Positions 7,801-10,051 of a DNA stretch of 10,051 bases are shown piece by piece; positions within the stretch are counted from its first letter, which is position 1; every line of letters starts with the position of its first letter. The notes under the pieces were generated by a model that saw only the letters and a program-made list of their open reading frames with translations, had not been told where the DNA came from and did no database searches. The DNA comes from JBGSST01 sp041736915 (GTDB taxonomy: Bacteria > Bdellovibrionota > FAC87 > UBA2466), in contig JBGSST010000218.1 of NCBI GenBank assembly GCA_041736915.1, forward strand, positions 1 through 10,051. Reading direction: 5' to 3'. Both the position numbers and the translations under genes were made by a program.

Positions 7801-7980
7801 GTGACCGAAAAGCCCGCGAACGTGACCTTTTTCGACCCCGGCCATGCCGATTCCCTAAGCTCGACCAAAGTGCGCCAGCGCGTCAAAGACGGACAGCCCG
7901 TCCCTCCCGAGTGGGTCCACCCGGCAGTCGAGCGGGTTATGCGCGAAGAGGGGCTTTACCTGGGAACCTCGCCCCCTTAA
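4819..7980 (+). CDS. Large predicted exported protein: zeta-toxin-like kinase plus NadD-like nucleotidyltransferase
   Basis: A predicted 1053-residue multidomain protein; function unknown. GTG 4819 is chosen because it gives a textbook Sec signal peptide: basic LKWLK, hydrophobic FGILLVVAM, and ATA cleavage near residue 24. No Shine-Dalgarno is visible; ATG 4861 would remove the signal. Residues about 134-354 resemble a zeta-toxin (UDP-N-acetylglucosamine kinase-type) domain: Walker A GNTASGKT (174-181, Lys180), INPDQLK (Asp212, Lys215), VHEEGSNLA (His231, Glu232), FVIDKRF (Asp255), an arginine-bearing lid (RLLWRE) and a NVPFEAVAHGF segment. Residues about 384-856 match nothing I recognise; part is a charged helical stretch (about 685-715) that may be coiled coil. 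Residues about 857-1049 resemble NadD-type adenylyltransferases: GTFDPIHEGHV (864-874, His870, His873), VIGDD, SSTKVRQR (1014-1021) and a VERVMREEGLY end. Only one cysteine (Cys30) follows the start, which fits an extracytoplasmic location. No antitoxin gene is adjacent. Ten bases separate it from the next gene. Confidence 0.8.
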   Translation: MLKWLKFGILLVVAMTAWPSSATATRHPWCDVVYSKLVEPGQQSPGFLFETPEGFVLLRETDGGVAKVAARTPEELARQFKIVEDISLARAIGEGSTATGPESFTQFVRGRVPERASPAFKSFLQNPANWKPERATVHREMVDAQLEKTRTLSKSMRQALGKGDGRPTLLLLRGNTASGKTTSLKKGGTPLLADLKADQYLEALKEGAINPDQLKYQLMVETPGSTSSSVHEEGSNLADRVIDKALAEGLDFVIDKRFLSVSSVEPIARAAKAKGYRVLMLDVDVGLESSASRLLWREPGTSDPNVPFEAVAHGFKQARSEREAIAGLPLIDGYELVTTDGAHSTLVASKTSGGPLTVRDPELWQKRTTVPPGEVENAADRLRHVVDMLSTVGGDDYHRAAKLKTWLPRVPFEVPRWESFMELDAHDSRKPVTPIETSVPRELYDAFVKEFQEKNGRAPSHEELIRFARAREADIAKRIEKFFWEVRRGSTSQAVHAELAQALKEHFESSFPGVKAYIQSVGHGYQVIIDGLGSSDQTRVFFDHIWEAQRGPGAESVAIATADLGPNELRIEPDPKIVHGPGFWRHSEKYPYLSPHQIVRRYGGTLDYLKDLQKKPDEYVNPLDPMLIDFQPPRGQEFEFSRFQERRQFSDGFRSDEPAAYHAGAQAMWHSAFRQAKVVQASPHAVRAREHARAMATAAQETAKESNELAEHALTLLANSKAATPKERWKIDETIIGEYSRYMIALLMDHQGGVEFNDPYDFNTTLDTAEGGRILYHSLQLKAREGSDGAKAWEIQREKAEKHFKELKRANQKIIGNTQLLLNELQREPLPGQTSVLNLDAFKSGGFVKAPLKGAHRRIMVLPGTFDPIHEGHVESALQMARELGFDVVVLTSNPTPDRKPGATPREARDKMVAVRVPESPGLNAFFFHESQGPLPGSGKDVIDRIKREYGTDQVYSVIGDDVYLAFKARGKFEQPNGIEYIVALRGPDSPLKGVTEKPANVTFFDPGHADSLSSTKVRQRVKDGQPVPPEWVHPAVERVMREEGLYLGTSPP

Positions 7981-7990
7981 ACTCAGGCGC

Positions 7991-8494
7991 ATGAAACAAA
8001 ATTCAAAAATTTTCGGGCTCTTGGCATTGTTGTTGGTCACTTTCGCGAAGCCGGCTAAAGCGGTCGACGGGGTTTACCTGGGCGGCGTTCTTGGCGTGGT
8101 GGGCTTCACGGGGGCGGCGACGAGCGACACGGCGTTGGGCTTCGGTGTGGACCTGGGCTTTCGCACCAACTCGGCGGTGGACGTCATGTTCCACTTCCAG
8201 ACCAGCTCGCACACGGGAGCCACCCTCTACGTGCCGTACCTCACGGCGGAGATGCACTGGCTCGAAGTGAACGATTTTGATTTCACCGTGGGCGTGGGCC
8301 CCGGCATGTACTTCGCGAAGTCGCCGATTGCCACGTCGAGCAAGTTCGGCATCAACTTCGGAACCGCGGCTGATCTCAAGGTGGACGATGCGATCCGGTT
8401 GGGCTTGGGTTTCCGGTACCACGTGGTGCTGGATTCGCTGTCCGCCAATTTCTACTCGTTCCTGTTCCGTTTCGGTTACTTCTTCGACCTTTAA
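7991..8494 (+). CDS. Small outer-membrane beta-barrel protein
   Basis: A 167-residue protein with a clear signal peptide: MKQNSK, hydrophobic IFGLLALLLVTFA, and cleavage after AKA at residue 24. The mature 143 residues alternate hydrophobic and polar or aromatic positions in short blocks rich in glycine (YLGGVLGVVGF, LGFGVDLGF, FDFTVGVGPGMYF, LGLGFRYHVVL), and end in FLFRFGYFFDL. This fits a small barrel of about eight strands inserted by the BAM machinery. The final residue is Leu rather than the more usual Phe, although a Phe lies two residues earlier. It has no cysteine. No specific family (OmpA-, OmpW- or OprF-type) can be named. It lies 10 bases after the large exported protein gene with only a weak CAGG ribosome-binding site, and 7 bases before mvaB, so it is probably cotranscribed with both. 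Confidence 0.75.
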   Translation: MKQNSKIFGLLALLLVTFAKPAKAVDGVYLGGVLGVVGFTGAATSDTALGFGVDLGFRTNSAVDVMFHFQTSSHTGATLYVPYLTAEMHWLEVNDFDFTVGVGPGMYFAKSPIATSSKFGINFGTAADLKVDDAIRLGLGFRYHVVLDSLSANFYSFLFRFGYFFDL

Positions 8495-8497
8495 GGA
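8493..8497 (+). promoter_or_regulatory. Ribosome-binding site for the TTG start of mvaB
   Basis: AAGGA overlaps the TAA stop of the barrel gene and lies four bases before TTG 8502. It supports TTG initiation right at the conserved enzyme N-terminus and suggests coupled translation. Confidence 0.55.
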
Positions 8498-8501
8498 TCG
8501 C

Positions 8502-9410
8502 TTGAGCATCGAACTCATTGACGTCACTTTGCGCGACGGCTTGCAGCTGGAGCCGCGCGTTCTTTCCCTGGAAGAAAAGGGAGATCTCTACGATCGCATC
8601 CGGGCGTACACGCCCGCGCGTATCGAGGTGACCAGCTTCGTTCACCCCAAGTGGCTACCGCAGTTCGCCGATGCCGAAGCGTTGTTGACGAAAATCCTGC
8701 CCACTAAGGCGTCGATCGAAACGATGGCCTTCGTGCCCAACGCGAAAGGGCTCGAACGATCGCTGGCGTTTCCGCTCGACTGGGTGTCGGCGTTCGTGGC
8801 CACGTCGGAGACGTTTAACCAGAAGAATGTGAATCAGTCCGTGACCGAGACGATTGCGGAGCTGAAGAAGATCGTGGACGGCGCCAGGGCCAATCAGCGG
8901 AAAGTTCGGCTGTACGTTTCGACCCTATTTGGCTGCCCCTACGAAGGGGACATGAAGCCCGAACGAATCCGCGATGTTCTGTCGCGGGTCGCGGCTCTGG
9001 GCCCCGACGAGCTCGCGCTGAGCGATACGTTGGGCACGGCCACGTTGCCGGTAGCGGAACGCATTTTCGACACGAGCCTTGCCCTGTTTCCCGCGGCCAA
9101 GACGGCGTTGCACGTTCATGACACCTACGGCACCGCGCTGATGGCGATCGGCGTGGCGTACCAAAGAGGCATTCGTAAGATCGATGCTTCGCTGGGGGGC
9201 ACGGGCGGTTGTCCTTACGCCAAGGGGGCCAGTGGCAACGTGCCCGTCGAGGACGTGGTGGCCATGTTCAAACGCCAAGGGGTGGCGACGGGCATCGAGT
9301 GGAAGGCGCTCGCGGCCGCCATCGGGGCCATGAAGGGCGCCGGTCTTATTGCGAAGTCTCGAGTTTCGGAAATTCTGTCACGTGGGGGAGAACCGTATGG
9401 CATTAGGTGA
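8502..9410 (+). CDS. mvaB: Hydroxymethylglutaryl-CoA lyase
   Basis: A 302-residue TIM-barrel enzyme that cleaves 3-hydroxy-3-methylglutaryl-CoA to acetoacetate and acetyl-CoA, the last step of leucine catabolism, in the cytoplasm. Seen directly: the N-terminal DVTLRDGLQ motif (Arg11, Asp12, Gln15) carrying the catalytic Arg and metal-ligand Asp, SFVHPKWLPQFAD, CPYEGD, the metal-binding HVHDTYGTA (His204, His206) and the signature loop GGTGGCPYAKGASGN with catalytic Cys237. Length is normal for bacterial MvaB. The start is TTG 8502, preceded by AAGGA; the open frame extends upstream only as a shadow of the barrel gene. Homocitrate and isopropylmalate synthases share the barrel, but the Cys loop is specific to HMG-CoA lyases. 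Its 3' end overlaps the next gene by 14 bases. Confidence 0.95.
   Translation: MSIELIDVTLRDGLQLEPRVLSLEEKGDLYDRIRAYTPARIEVTSFVHPKWLPQFADAEALLTKILPTKASIETMAFVPNAKGLERSLAFPLDWVSAFVATSETFNQKNVNQSVTETIAELKKIVDGARANQRKVRLYVSTLFGCPYEGDMKPERIRDVLSRVAALGPDELALSDTLGTATLPVAERIFDTSLALFPAAKTALHVHDTYGTALMAIGVAYQRGIRKIDASLGGTGGCPYAKGASGNVPVEDVVAMFKRQGVATGIEWKALAAAIGAMKGAGLIAKSRVSEILSRGGEPYGIR
9384..9390 (+). promoter_or_regulatory. Strong ribosome-binding site of the liuC-like gene inside mvaB
   Basis: GGGGGAG lies within the last codons of mvaB, six bases before ATG 9397. It fixes this start and the 14-base overlap of the two genes. Confidence 0.7.
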
Positions 9411-10051
9411 GCTACTAGTCCGCCGGGATGGCAACACCATCATCGCAACGTTGAATCGTCCGGAGAGGCACAATGCACTTCATAAGAACATTTTCGATGA
9501 GCTGAAATCGCTCATCGACGTTCTGGAAACCGATCGCACCGTACGGGCGATGATCCTCACCGGGGCGGGGGAGAAAGCCTTCAGCGTCGGCGCCGACTTG
9601 AAAGAGCGCGCGGGCATGAACGACAAAGACGTGCTGAACCGCCTGCAGATGGTGCGGCACCTTTACCTACGTCTCGAACGACTGCCGTTTCCGATCATCG
9701 GGGCCATCAACGGCATGGCGCTCGGCGGGGGGCTGGAGCTAGCCCTGGCCTGCGATCTGCGCGTGGCTACCGAAAATGCGGTGATGGGGTTTCCGGAAGT
9801 AGAGCTAGGAATTATTCCCGGCAACGGCGGCACGCAGCGGCTGACCCGGCTGCTGGGGCGGGCCCGCGCCATGGAGTTGATTTTTCTCTCGCGGCGCCTT
9901 TCGGCGCAAGAAGCGGCGGAGCTGGGGATCGTGCAATCGGTGGTGCCCGTAGGACAAGCGCTTTCCGCGGCGAAGGCCTGGGCGACTAAGCTCGGCGAGG
10001 CCGCGCCGATTGCGATTCGTCAGGCGAAGAACGCCATTCGCATGGGGCTCG
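9397..10051 (+). CDS. liuC: Enoyl-CoA hydratase family, probable methylglutaconyl-CoA hydratase (3' end outside window)
   Basis: The first 218 residues of a crotonase-fold enzyme; the frame is open at the window end and about 40 residues are missing by family length. Crotonase features: an N-terminal strand with LNRPERHNAL, the oxyanion-hole segment FSVGADLKER, NGMALGGGLELALACDLRVA, and FPEVELGIIPGNGGTQRL. The two catalytic glutamates are Glu114 and Glu134, with the same 20-residue spacing as Glu144/Glu164 in rat mitochondrial enoyl-CoA hydratase. ADLKERAGM and MELIFLSRRLSAQEA closely recall human AUH (3-methylglutaconyl-CoA hydratase), and the overlapping mvaB gene uses that reaction's product. 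A general fatty-acid enoyl-CoA hydratase remains possible, as family members are hard to separate by sequence alone. Further leucine-degradation genes would be expected downstream. Confidence 0.88.
   Translation, partial: MALGELLVRRDGNTIIATLNRPERHNALHKNIFDELKSLIDVLETDRTVRAMILTGAGEKAFSVGADLKERAGMNDKDVLNRLQMVRHLYLRLERLPFPIIGAINGMALGGGLELALACDLRVATENAVMGFPEVELGIIPGNGGTQRLTRLLGRARAMELIFLSRRLSAQEAAELGIVQSVVPVGQALSAAKAWATKLGEAAPIAIRQAKNAIRMGL

Noticed and set aside
4819..7980. Classical epsilon-zeta toxin-antitoxin module
   Set aside because: No small antitoxin gene lies next to it, the kinase is embedded in a large multidomain protein, and a signal peptide is predicted. A standard module is not supported.
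8003..8527. 174-codon minus-strand frame opposite the barrel gene
   Set aside because: It is His/Arg/Glu-rich without motifs, while the plus strand has a signal peptide and beta-barrel pattern with good spacing to its neighbours.
1..10051. CRISPR arrays, tRNA or rRNA genes, insertion sequences, long direct or inverted repeats
   Set aside because: None seen by eye. Nearly all of the window is accounted for by coding regions with short gaps.

Overview
The window looks like chromosomal DNA from a GC-rich Gram-negative bacterium. Evidence: a proteobacterial-type dprA-smg-topA cluster, a predicted lipoprotein with a lipobox, and a small outer-membrane beta-barrel with a signal peptide. The mix of an anchored trypsin-like protease, a very large exported protein of unknown role and TTG/GTG starts would fit the Bdellovibrionota or older 'Deltaproteobacteria'. 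That placement is an inference from gene content, not a sequence match.

Left part (2-3650, + strand): the 3' end of dprA (DNA uptake and recombination mediator), smg (DUF494 family) and topA (DNA topoisomerase I with four C-terminal zinc ribbons). This gene order recurs in proteobacteria. The smg start is uncertain and its upstream DNA is visibly more AT-rich. topA converges on a minus-strand gene; the two stop codons overlap and share a small symmetric hairpin.

Middle (3647-4818): a minus-strand gene for a chymotrypsin-fold serine protease lipoprotein, starting at a TTG with a good ribosome-binding site. It is followed by a divergent intergenic region of about 190 bp.

Right part (4819-10051, + strand): four tightly spaced co-directional genes. 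The first encodes a protein of about 1053 residues with a predicted Sec signal peptide, a zeta-toxin-type P-loop kinase domain, about 480 residues I cannot assign, and a C-terminal NadD-like nucleotidyltransferase domain. It has only one cysteine after the signal peptide. This is the most unusual object in the window. Next come a small outer-membrane barrel protein, hydroxymethylglutaryl-CoA lyase (mvaB) and a methylglutaconyl-CoA hydratase-like enzyme (liuC-like, cut by the window end). The last two would catalyse consecutive final steps of leucine breakdown: 3-methylglutaconyl-CoA to HMG-CoA to acetoacetate plus acetyl-CoA.

I saw no rRNA, tRNA, CRISPR array, insertion sequence or long repeat.
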